Assembly: GCA_028293055.1 (NCBI GenBank)
Contig: JAQGLD010000159.1
Location: 1 to 12,186, forward strand
Direction: 5' to 3'
Source: Alphaproteobacteria bacterium
Lineage (GTDB): Bacteria > Pseudomonadota > Alphaproteobacteria > Sphingomonadales > Sphingomonadaceae
DNA: 12,186 bases
Both the position numbers and the translations under genes were made by a program. Positions 1 to 6,487 of this stretch are shown piece by piece. Every line of letters starts with the position of its first letter. Positions within the stretch are counted from its first letter, which is position 1. A model generated the notes under the pieces. It saw nothing but the letters and a program-made list of their open reading frames with translations. It did not search any database and was not told the DNA's origin.

Positions 1-17
1 CTAGCGAAGGAAAGAAC

Positions 18-2198
18 ATGGTAAGCAAGAGCCGCAAGGGCGATTCAGGCAAGGTCAAGGGCGAGACCCCGGCAAAGGTTTCGGCAGACCTGCCGTCCGG
101 CTCCGACCTTCCGACCCATTATGACGAGCCGCAGGGCAATGGCGGCGAGACCCACCAGAGCACCACCGACCGCAATCTGACGATGACCAGCCAGCAGGGC
201 GTTCCGGTTTCCGACGGCCAGAACAGCCTTCGCGCCGGCAAGCGGGGACCGACCCTGCTCGAGGACTTTCAGCTTCGCGAGAAGATCTTCCATTTCGACC
301 ACGAGCGGATCCCGGAGCGTGTCGTCCACGCCCGCGGCTATGGCGCCCACGGCTTCTTCGAGCTGACCGACTCGCTCGCGGACTATACACGCGCCGATGT
401 GCTGACCGCGGTCGGCCGCAAGACCGAGGTGTTCGTCCGATTCTCGACCGTCGCCGGCCGCGCCGGATCGCGCGACCTCGCCCGCGACGTGCGGGGTTTC
501 GCCACCAAATTCTACACCCGCGAGGGCAATTGGGATCTGGTCGGCAACAACATCCCGGTCTTCTTCATCCAGGACGCGATCAAATTTCCCGATCTCGTCC
601 ATGCCGTCAAGGAAGAGCCCGACCGCGCCTTCCCGCAGGCGCAGACTGCGCACGACAATTTCTGGGACTTCGTCAGCCTGAGCCCCGAGGCGTGGCACAT
701 GATCATGTGGATCATGTCCGACCGCACCCTCCCACGTTCGTTCCGGACGATGGAAGGGTTCGGAGTGCACAGTTTCCGGCTGCTCGACGCCGAGGGCAAA
801 TCGACCTTCGTCAAGTTCCACTGGAAGCCCAAGCAAGGCCTGCAGTCGGTGCTCTGGAACGAGGCGGTCAAGATCAGCGGCGCCGATCCCGACTTTCACC
901 GCCGCGACCTTTGGGAGGCGATCGAGTCCGGCGACTTCCCGGAATGGCAGCTCGGCGTGCAATTGTTCGACGACGAGATCGCGTCGAAGCTCGACTTCGA
1001 CCATCTCGACGCGACCAAGCTGATTCCAGAGGAAGTCGTCCCGGTGCGGATCGTCGGCCGCCTGGTGCTCGACCGCAATGTCGACAATTTCTTCGCGGAG
1101 ACCGAGCAGGTCGCCTTCTGCACCCAGAATGTCCCGCCTGGGATCGACTTCAGCGAGGATCCTTTGCTCGCCGGGCGCAACTTCTCCTATCTCGACACCC
1201 AGCTGAAGCGCCTCGGAGGGCCGAATTTCACCCACATTCCGATCAACGCGCCGCGCTGCCCGGTGATGAACTTCCAGCAGGACGGCCACATGGCGATGAC
1301 CAACCCCAAGGGGCGGGTCAATTACGAGCCAAACAGCTGGGGCGCCAATGCCGGGCCGCGCGAGAATCCGGAGCTCGGCCATTCGAGCTACGCAGCGCCG
1401 CTCGACGGCCGCAAGGAGCGGATCCGTTCCGAGACGTTCGCAGACCATTACAGCCAGGCGCGGATGTTCTACCTCAGCCAGACCAGGATCGAGCAGAAGC
1501 ATATCGGCGACGCCCTGGTGTTCGAGCTGAGCAAGGTCGAGCGGGTCGATATTCGCGCCCGGGCGGTGTCGCATTTGGCCAATATCGACGCAGACCTCGC
1601 GGCTACGGTGGCAGACGGGCTCGGCATGGCTGTGCCGCAGGCCGCGGCCGCGGCCCGGCCGACCCTCGATCTGCCGCCCTCGGCCAAGCTCAGCATCCTC
1701 GCCAACGGCCCCGATTCCTTCAAGGGCCGCAAGATGGGAATCCTGCTCACCGACGGCTCCAGCGCGGAGCTGTTCAATGCTCTGACCAAGGCGCTCAAGG
1801 CGGAGGGCGCGGTCTGGGAAGTGATCGCCCCGAAGATCGGCGGAGTCGTGCTCGACGACGGCACCGCGGTTGCCGCCAGGCAGAAGATCGACGGGGGGCC
1901 CTCGGTGCTTTACGACGCGGTCGCGATCCTGCCCTCGGCCGACGGCGCAGCCCTGCTCGCCCGAGATGCGGCGTCGAAGGACTTCGTCTCGGACGCCTAC
2001 GGCCATTGCAAATATATCGGCTATAGCGATGCGGCGACGACCCTGTTCGCCGAATCCCGGGTTCCGCCCGATCTCGACGCCGGCTTCGTCGCGCTCGCGA
2101 AGGCGAAGGACGCCAAGGCCTTCGTCGGCCAATGCGCCGAACTGCGCTTCTGGCCGCGCGAGATGGAGGTGGACCTCGACGCGGACTCGGTCCGCTAA
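18..2198 (+). CDS. katE: Large-subunit (clade 2, HPII-type) monofunctional catalase
   Basis: This haem enzyme converts hydrogen peroxide to water and oxygen, probably in the cytoplasm, and protects against peroxide in stationary phase or stress. The 726-aa product is close in length to E. coli HPII (753 aa). A polar N-terminal extension (about residues 1-70) is followed by the catalase core (about 70-500), with distal His104 in VVHARG, the Asn177/178 pair in [12 protein letters not shown], and proximal haem ligand Tyr391 in [10 protein letters not shown] helical linker leads to the C-terminal flavodoxin/GATase-like domain (about 568-710, beginning [11 protein letters not shown]) that marks the large-subunit class. 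Cys368 sits where HPII has His392, the residue it cross-links to the haem tyrosine. The ATG is preceded by AAGGAAA (bases 7-13). The promoter lies outside the window. The gene is complete, and a stem-loop region follows its stop. Confidence 0.97.
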   Translation: MVSKSRKGDSGKVKGETPAKVSADLPSGSDLPTHYDEPQGNGGETHQSTTDRNLTMTSQQGVPVSDGQNSLRAGKRGPTLLEDFQLREKIFHFDHERIPERVVHARGYGAHGFFELTDSLADYTRADVLTAVGRKTEVFVRFSTVAGRAGSRDLARDVRGFATKFYTREGNWDLVGNNIPVFFIQDAIKFPDLVHAVKEEPDRAFPQAQTAHDNFWDFVSLSPEAWHMIMWIMSDRTLPRSFRTMEGFGVHSFRLLDAEGKSTFVKFHWKPKQGLQSVLWNEAVKISGADPDFHRRDLWEAIESGDFPEWQLGVQLFDDEIASKLDFDHLDATKLIPEEVVPVRIVGRLVLDRNVDNFFAETEQVAFCTQNVPPGIDFSEDPLLAGRNFSYLDTQLKRLGGPNFTHIPINAPRCPVMNFQQDGHMAMTNPKGRVNYEPNSWGANAGPRENPELGHSSYAAPLDGRKERIRSETFADHYSQARMFYLSQTRIEQKHIGDALVFELSKVERVDIRARAVSHLANIDADLAATVADGLGMAVPQAAAAARPTLDLPPSAKLSILANGPDSFKGRKMGILLTDGSSAELFNALTKALKAEGAVWEVIAPKIGGVVLDDGTAVAARQKIDGGPSVLYDAVAILPSADGAALLARDAASKDFVSDAYGHCKYIGYSDAATTLFAESRVPPDLDAGFVALAKAKDAKAFVGQCAELRFWPREMEVDLDADSVR

Positions 2199-2208
2199 GC
2201 ATCGTCAT

Positions 2209-2225
2209 GCTGAACCTGGTTCAGC
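2209..2225. repeat. Palindromic stem-loop just after katE
   Basis: The 17 bases form a perfect inverted repeat, GCTGAACC / GGTTCAGC, around a single T (in practice a 7-bp stem with a CTG loop). It lies 10 bases after the catalase stop codon. The core resembles short TGAAC..GTTCA palindromes that I recall as scattered between genes in sphingomonad genomes, but I cannot count copies here. No T-run follows, so it is not a classical intrinsic terminator. It may still stabilise the 3' end of katE mRNA or act as a REP-like element. Confidence 0.6.
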
Positions 2226-2271
2226 TTACGGAAGGTCAGCTCTCGGGCGGTAAGGATTGGATGCGAAGCCC

Positions 2272-2292
2272 CCTCCCCCTTCATGGGGGAGG
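2272..2292. terminator. GC-rich stem-loop between convergent genes
   Basis: A perfect 8-bp inverted repeat (CCTCCCCC / GGGGGAGG) surrounds the 5-base loop TTCAT. It lies 10 bases beyond the stop of the minus-strand DUF6356-like gene and 73 bases beyond the katE stop. The position between two convergent genes fits a bidirectional transcription end. Neither strand has a T-run right after the stem, so Rho-independent termination is not assured. The arm sequence also looks like a dispersed intergenic repeat of this bacterial group (recalled, not checked). Confidence 0.5.
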
Positions 2293-2302
2293 AGAGAAGT
2301 CC

Positions 2303-2560
2303 CTAGATCTCGAACTCCAGCCACATGCGCTCGGTCGCGCCAGGCGCATGGGCGCTCGAAATTTCCTCGTGAAGCTTGATCACGGTGCGGCTCGCCTTGG
2401 TCGTGAACAGGCCGGGGAGCAGGCCGTGGACGAGGCAGGCGCCACCGGCGACGAGGAGCCTGCCGCCGATGCGGCTGGCACGGCCGAGGTGGCCGAGATA
2501 GTCCATGCCGGCCTCGGCGAGGTGGCTTCGGCTCGACTGGATCAGGCTCGGCGTGGTCAT
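2303..2560 (-). CDS. Small DUF6356-like membrane protein
   Basis: This 85-aa protein has one clear hydrophobic segment (about residues 32-53, with GGACLVHGLLPGLF at its end). A conserved-looking polar block precedes it (HLAEAGMDYLGHLGRA, 13-28), and the segment TTKASRTVIKLHEEI follows. The order of an AG-YxxH block, a glycine-rich helix ending in a leucine-proline pair, then a T-VxxLH block matches what I recall of DUF6356, a short family found mainly in sphingomonads. No function is established and I assign none. The ATG at 2560 is supported by a purine-rich ribosome site (AGAGGAAG) just upstream. The gene converges on katE and diverges from the COG4529-type gene. Confidence 0.75.
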   Translation of the reverse strand: MTTPSLIQSSRSHLAEAGMDYLGHLGRASRIGGRLLVAGGACLVHGLLPGLFTTKASRTVIKLHEEISSAHAPGATERMWLEFEI

Positions 2561-2722
2561 CGTCTTCCTCTTCGTCTCCCTGCGAGCGCCGATTCAACCA
2601 GAGTCCGGCCGCGCTGTCCACCGCGATGCGTCCGGCCGGGCCGGGTGCGGGCCGGCCTTGCCCTCGGCGTGGCGAACGGCCACTGACGGTACAGCAAGCG
2701 GCCGGCAGCGGCCGAACCAGCC

Positions 2723-2727
2723 GGAGG
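2723..2727 (+). promoter_or_regulatory. Shine-Dalgarno site that decides an unusual CTG start
   Basis: GGAGG lies five bases before the CTG at 2733. No ATG, GTG or TTG in the reading frame sits at a usable distance. The conserved protein core begins four codons after the CTG, so this site argues for translation beginning there. Confidence 0.5.
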
Positions 2728-2732
2728 CAATC

Positions 2733-4085
2733 CTGGTCGATCATATCCTCATCGTCGGCGGCGGCTTCTCCGGCTCGCTCCACGCGATCAACATGCTTCG
2801 TCACGCTGGACCCAAGGTGACCCTGGTCGAGCGCAATGCCGGGCCGGGCCTCGGCCTGGCCTACGGCTCGGCGCACGAGACCCATCTGCTCAATGTCCGA
2901 GCCTCGAACATGAGCGCCTTGCCCGACGAGCCCGACCATTTCGTCCGCTGGCTGCAGGCGCGCGGAGTCGCCGAAGCCGGCGCGGCCTTCGTCCCGCGAG
3001 TCACCTATGGGGAATATCTCCAGGACCTACTGTTCGCCGCCGAGCGGGAGTCGGGAGGGCGGCTGGAGATCGTCCGCGCCGACGCGAACGACCTCGAGCT
3101 CGACGAGGCAGGTGTCGTGCTCAGCCTGGCCGACGGGCGCAAGCTCCATGCCGACATGGCATCGCTGGCGATGGGCAATCTCCCGCCCCATTCGCCGCGA
3201 GGGCTCGATCCGCTGCGGCTGACTCCGGGGCGCTATTGGCCCAACCCGTGGGATTCGAGGCTGGCCGAAAGTCTCTCCGAATCGGACGTCGTGCTGGTCA
3301 TCGGCACCGGCCTGACCATGGTCGATGTCGTGCTCATGCTCGAGGCGAAGGGGTTCCGCGGCCGGATCTTCGCCCTGTCGCGGCGCGGATTGCTGCCGAG
3401 GCCGCACGCGGCGGCGGCTCCGTTCGCCAAGCGTGCGGAGCGGCCGGGCACCAAGGCGTCGGCGCTGGTCCGCGATGTCAGGATGCGGGCGGCGGAGATT
3501 GGCTGGCGCAACGCGGTCGACGAACTCCGGCCGTTCACCCAGAGCTTGTGGCGGGCGGCGAGCTCGGCAGAGAAAGGGCGCTTCCTGCGCCATTTGCGGC
3601 CGTGGTGGGACGTCCATCGGCACCGTCTCGCGCCCGAAGTCGACGCGCGGCTCCAAGCGATGATCGCCAGCGATCAGCTCGAGGTCGCAGCGGGCAAGCT
3701 GGTCGCGTTCGACGAGCGCGGGGACGGGATCGACGTGACCTGGCGGCGGCGCGGCGCGGACTCGCTCGAGACGGTGGCAGTGACCCGCATCGTCAATTGT
3801 ACCGGCCCCGAGGGCGACCTGCCGAGCACGACCGAGCCGCTGCTGCGCAAATTGCTCGCCCGCGGCACGATCCGCTCCGACGCTCAGCGCATCGGGGTCG
3901 ATGTCGACAAGGAGGCGCGGACGATCGCCGCAGACGGCAGGCCCAACGACCGGCTGCTCGCGCTCGGCCCGCTGACCCGCGGCGCCTTCTGGGAGATCAA
4001 TGCCGTGCCCGATATCCGCGCCCAGGTCTGGGACCTCGCCCGGCGGCTTTCCAACGCGCACTGGGTCGAGGGCGAGGGGCTTTAG
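2733..4085 (+). CDS. FAD/NAD(P)-binding protein, COG4529 type
   Basis: This is a probable cytoplasmic flavoprotein of about 450 aa with two nucleotide-binding folds. An N-terminal FAD motif, ILIVGGGFSG, begins at residue 5. YGSAHETHLLNV (44-55) and the following MSALPDEPDHFVRWL are the signature of the NAD_binding_9/COG4529 group. A second Rossmann motif, VLVIGTGLT (about 187-195), probably binds NAD(P)H. A third conserved stretch, RIVNCTGPEGD, lies near residue 355. The substrate of this group is unknown, and ornithine-hydroxylase-like folds are only distant relatives. The start is uncertain. I place it at CTG 2733, since homologues begin right before the FAD motif and GGAGG is 5 bases upstream. 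Alternatives in frame are TTG 2658, GTG 2553 and ATG 2505. The last two would run into the divergent gene, and the extra residues look non-conserved. Confidence 0.85.
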   Translation: MVDHILIVGGGFSGSLHAINMLRHAGPKVTLVERNAGPGLGLAYGSAHETHLLNVRASNMSALPDEPDHFVRWLQARGVAEAGAAFVPRVTYGEYLQDLLFAAERESGGRLEIVRADANDLELDEAGVVLSLADGRKLHADMASLAMGNLPPHSPRGLDPLRLTPGRYWPNPWDSRLAESLSESDVVLVIGTGLTMVDVVLMLEAKGFRGRIFALSRRGLLPRPHAAAAPFAKRAERPGTKASALVRDVRMRAAEIGWRNAVDELRPFTQSLWRAASSAEKGRFLRHLRPWWDVHRHRLAPEVDARLQAMIASDQLEVAAGKLVAFDERGDGIDVTWRRRGADSLETVAVTRIVNCTGPEGDLPSTTEPLLRKLLARGTIRSDAQRIGVDVDKEARTIAADGRPNDRLLALGPLTRGAFWEINAVPDIRAQVWDLARRLSNAHWVEGEGL

Positions 4086-4150
4086 AAGAGAAATATTCGC
4101 CACTTCGCGGCGGGCATTGACCGATCGAAGCTGGCGAACGGACCCTCACC

Positions 4151-4195
4151 CCCAAGCTTCGCTTGGGCCCCCCTCTCCCGCGGGAAGGTGGAGAG
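4151..4195. repeat. Two adjacent stem-loops upstream of the dehydrogenase gene
   Basis: The first hairpin is CCCAAGC-TTC-GCTTGGG (4151-4167), a perfect 7-bp stem with a 3-base loop. The second pairs CTCTCC (4173-4178) with GGAGAG (4190-4195) around a loop that starts with the end of the palindrome CCCGCGGG. Together they form a C-rich then G-rich block in the 195-base gap after the COG4529-type gene. The pattern recalls dispersed intergenic palindromes of alphaproteobacteria (from memory only). The block may end or stabilise the upstream transcript. No T-run is present. Confidence 0.55.
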
Positions 4196-4280
4196 ATTAC
4201 GACACCGCATTTTGGCTGCCTTGTGTCGGCGATCCGGCTGCCTATCTCCGATCGACAGTTTCCAACCGAAAGGTACAAAA

Positions 4281-5342
4281 ATGCTCGACGCCCACGGCTA
4301 CGCCGTGCCCGACGCCGCCAGCCCGTTCGCACCGTTCAGCTTCGAGCGCCGCGACCCCAGGCCCAATGACGTGGTCATCGCTATCAGCCATTGCGGGGTC
4401 TGCCATTCCGACCTGCACACCGCGCGCAGCGAATGGGGCGGCACCGTTTACCCCTGCGTGCCGGGTCACGAAATCGTCGGCCATGTCACCGAGGTCGGTT
4501 CGGAAGTGACCGGCTTCAAGCCGGGCGACACGGTCGGGGTCGGCTGCATGGTCGACAGCTGCAAGCATTGCGACGCCTGCAACCAGGGGCTCGAGCAATA
4601 TTGCGAGAACGGCTTCACCGGCACCTATAACGGGCCCGCCCAGGAGACCGGCGGAAACACCTATGGCGGCTATTCGGACACGATCGTCGTTCGCGAGGAT
4701 TTCGTGCTTCGAGTCACTCATCCCGAGAACCAGCTCGCGGCGGTCGCGCCTTTGCTGTGCGCCGGAATCACCACCTGGTCGCCGCTGCGCCACTGGAAGG
4801 TCGGCCCGGGGATGAAGGTCGGAATCGTCGGAATCGGCGGCCTCGGCCACATGGGGATCAAGCTGGCCCGCGCGCTCGGCGCCGAAGTCGTCGCCTTCAC
4901 CACCTCGCCGGATAAGAAGGCCGATGCGATCGCGCTCGGCGCGCACGAGGTCGTCGTGTCGCGCGAGAAGGCGGAGATGAAGGCGCATCGCGGAACGTTC
5001 GACTTCATCCTCAACACGGTTGCGGCGCCGCACGATCTCGATCCCTTCCTGCTGCTGCTCAAGCGCGACGGGACCTTGTGTCTGGTCGGAGTGCCGGCCG
5101 AGCCGCACCCGTCCCCGTCGGTCGCCAACCTGATCTTCAAGCGGCGCAGCCTTGCCGGCTCGCTGATCGGCGGCATCGCGGAAACCCAGGAAATGCTGGA
5201 TTTCTGCGCCGAGCATCAGATCGTATCGGACATCGAGCCGATCGCGATCCAGGATATCGACCAGGCCTATGAGCGGATGCTCAAGAGCGACGTGAAGTAT
5301 CGCTTTGTCATCGACATGGACTCTTTGCAGCCCGGCGGTTGA
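4281..5342 (+). CDS. Zinc-dependent NAD(P)H alcohol dehydrogenase (YahK/CAD-like)
   Basis: This 353-aa medium-chain dehydrogenase should interconvert aldehydes and alcohols in the cytoplasm. The catalytic zinc ligands are Cys41 (in HCGVCHSDLH), His63 with Glu64 (PGHE) and Cys160. The structural zinc is held by Cys94, Cys97, Cys100 and Cys108, with the classical spacing. The cofactor loop is GIGGLGHMG (184-192). The second strand ends in TTSPDKK with no acidic residue, which favours NADP(H), as in YahK and cinnamyl-alcohol-dehydrogenase relatives. The physiological substrate cannot be read from sequence. The ATG at 4281 is preceded by GAAAGG at 7 bases and matches the family N-terminus, so an upstream in-frame ATG at 4188, inside a palindrome, is rejected. 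The stop is close to, or overlaps, the start of the polyketide synthase gene, suggesting co-transcription. Confidence 0.95.
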   Translation: MLDAHGYAVPDAASPFAPFSFERRDPRPNDVVIAISHCGVCHSDLHTARSEWGGTVYPCVPGHEIVGHVTEVGSEVTGFKPGDTVGVGCMVDSCKHCDACNQGLEQYCENGFTGTYNGPAQETGGNTYGGYSDTIVVREDFVLRVTHPENQLAAVAPLLCAGITTWSPLRHWKVGPGMKVGIVGIGGLGHMGIKLARALGAEVVAFTTSPDKKADAIALGAHEVVVSREKAEMKAHRGTFDFILNTVAAPHDLDPFLLLLKRDGTLCLVGVPAEPHPSPSVANLIFKRRSLAGSLIGGIAETQEMLDFCAEHQIVSDIEPIAIQDIDQAYERMLKSDVKYRFVIDMDSLQPGG

Positions 5343-5408
5343 ACTCCGACGGCTCGGAAGGGAACTCTATCAGCGTTCGTACATCTGATATCGGCTTGAT
5401 TTCGAAGC

Positions 5409-5413
5409 AGGAG
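5409..5413 (+). promoter_or_regulatory. Shine-Dalgarno site that decides the polyketide synthase start
   Basis: AGGAG lies six bases before the CTG at 5420. The two in-frame TTG codons (5339 and 5396) have no comparable site in front of them. The conserved protein begins just after the CTG. Confidence 0.5.
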
Positions 5414-5419
5414 ATTCCG

Positions 5420-6487
5420 CTGACCCTCGCCCACATCAACGCCGTCGGGACGGCAGTGCCCGACCATGAGGTCCACCAGGCCTTCATCGACTGGGCGGAA
5501 TCGCGCATCGAGGACCGGCGCATGCGCGCCGTCTTCAAGCGGATGGCGGACCGCTCCGGAATCCGCCGCCGATGGTCGGTGCTTCCGCACGCGCCGGGCG
5601 GCGGCACTCCGGTCGAGCCCGGAGGCTTCTATCACGGCGCTCCGCCGACCACTGGGGATCGGATGAAGGTCTATGCCGAGGCGGCCCCTCGGCTGGCGCT
5701 CCAGGCCGCGCGGAGCCTGAACGAGCAGGTTTCGCTGGAAGGGGTCACCCATCTCGTCGTGGCGAGCTGCACCGGCTTCGTCGCGCCCGGAATCGACCAG
5801 ATCATCGCCGCCGAGCTCGGCCTTGCAGCGAATGTGGAGCGGACCCTGGTCGGCTTCATGGGCTGTTATGCGGCGATCTCCGCGCTTCGCCTCGCCCACC
5901 ATCTCGTCCGCTCCGAGCCCGAGGCGCGGGTGCTTGTGGTTACGGTCGAGCTTTCGACCCTCCATCTTCAGGACGACCAGTCGATCGAGCCGTTGCTGGC
6001 AATGCTCCAGTTCGGCGACGGCGCCACCGCCTCCCTGGTCACCGCCGAGGCGGACGGCCTCGCCATCTTCCGCCCGTTTGCGGCGAACCTGCCCGATTCG
6101 AGCCGGCTGATCCGCTGGGAGATTGGCGACCAGGGCTTCGTCATGCACCTTTCGGGCGAGGTGCCCGGGCGAATCTCGGAGGCGCTCGCCGATCCCTTGG
6201 TCCGCGACGCAATGTTCGGCGATACTCCGATCGGCGAGATAGACAGCTGGGCGGTCCATGCCGGCGGCCGCTCGATCCTCGACGCGGTCGAGCATTCGCT
6301 CGAGCTTCCGCAGGGCGCGCTCGCCGAATCGCGCGGCGTACTCGAGCGCAACGGCAACATGTCCTCCTCGACCCTGCCCTTCGTGCTCGCCGAATTGCTC
6401 GCCAAGCCGAGCGAGCGGCGCGGCGTCGCGCTCGCCTTCGGCCCCGGCCTCGCGGCCGAGGGATTCCACTTCCGCCAGAGCCTGTGA
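5420..6487 (+). CDS. Type III polyketide synthase (chalcone/stilbene synthase superfamily)
   Basis: This homodimeric cytoplasmic ketosynthase extends an acyl-CoA starter with malonyl-CoA and cyclises the product to a pyrone, resorcinol or related ring. Numbered from CTG 5420 (355 aa), the triad is complete: nucleophile Cys149 (VGFMGCYAA), His280 (WAVHAGG) and Asn313 (GNMSSST). The Cys-His and His-Asn spacings (131 and 33) are close to those of the bacterial enzyme RppA. Cys117 in VASCTGF aligns with the RppA cavity cysteine, and the FGDG phenylalanine is present. The C-terminal glycine loop reads AFGPG. The product cannot be predicted. Start: AGGAG sits 6 bases before CTG 5420, and homologues begin at this point. 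TTG 5339 overlaps the dehydrogenase stop as TTGA, and TTG 5396 is a further option, but neither has a good ribosome site. The stop overlaps the next gene. Confidence 0.95.
   Translation: MTLAHINAVGTAVPDHEVHQAFIDWAESRIEDRRMRAVFKRMADRSGIRRRWSVLPHAPGGGTPVEPGGFYHGAPPTTGDRMKVYAEAAPRLALQAARSLNEQVSLEGVTHLVVASCTGFVAPGIDQIIAAELGLAANVERTLVGFMGCYAAISALRLAHHLVRSEPEARVLVVTVELSTLHLQDDQSIEPLLAMLQFGDGATASLVTAEADGLAIFRPFAANLPDSSRLIRWEIGDQGFVMHLSGEVPGRISEALADPLVRDAMFGDTPIGEIDSWAVHAGGRSILDAVEHSLELPQGALAESRGVLERNGNMSSSTLPFVLAELLAKPSERRGVALAFGPGLAAEGFHFRQSL

Noticed and set aside
45..2132. 695-aa open frame antisense to katE
   Set aside because: It is a by-product of high GC and codon bias opposite a well-conserved catalase gene. 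Its composition is rich in Arg, Glu and Gly, with no recognisable domain.
2634..2657. GGCCGG / CCGGCC inverted repeat in the divergent gap
   Set aside because: Such short G/C-only palindromes are expected by chance at this base composition, and the 12-base interior allows several alternative pairings.
2226..2939. 237-aa minus-strand frame across the divergent gap
   Set aside because: It overlaps the DUF6356-like gene and the start of the COG4529-type gene in other frames, has arginine- and proline-rich noise, and lacks a plausible ribosome site or domain.
5361..5377. Possible EcfG-type promoter (GGAAC ... CGTT)
   Set aside because: The two boxes are only 8 bases apart, whereas general-stress promoters of this class need about 16-17.
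5834..5839. Taking the cysteine of VASCTGF as the PKS nucleophile
   Set aside because: The spacing to the catalytic His would be 163 residues, far more than in RppA or chalcone synthase. The cysteine of FMGCYAA gives 131 and fits.
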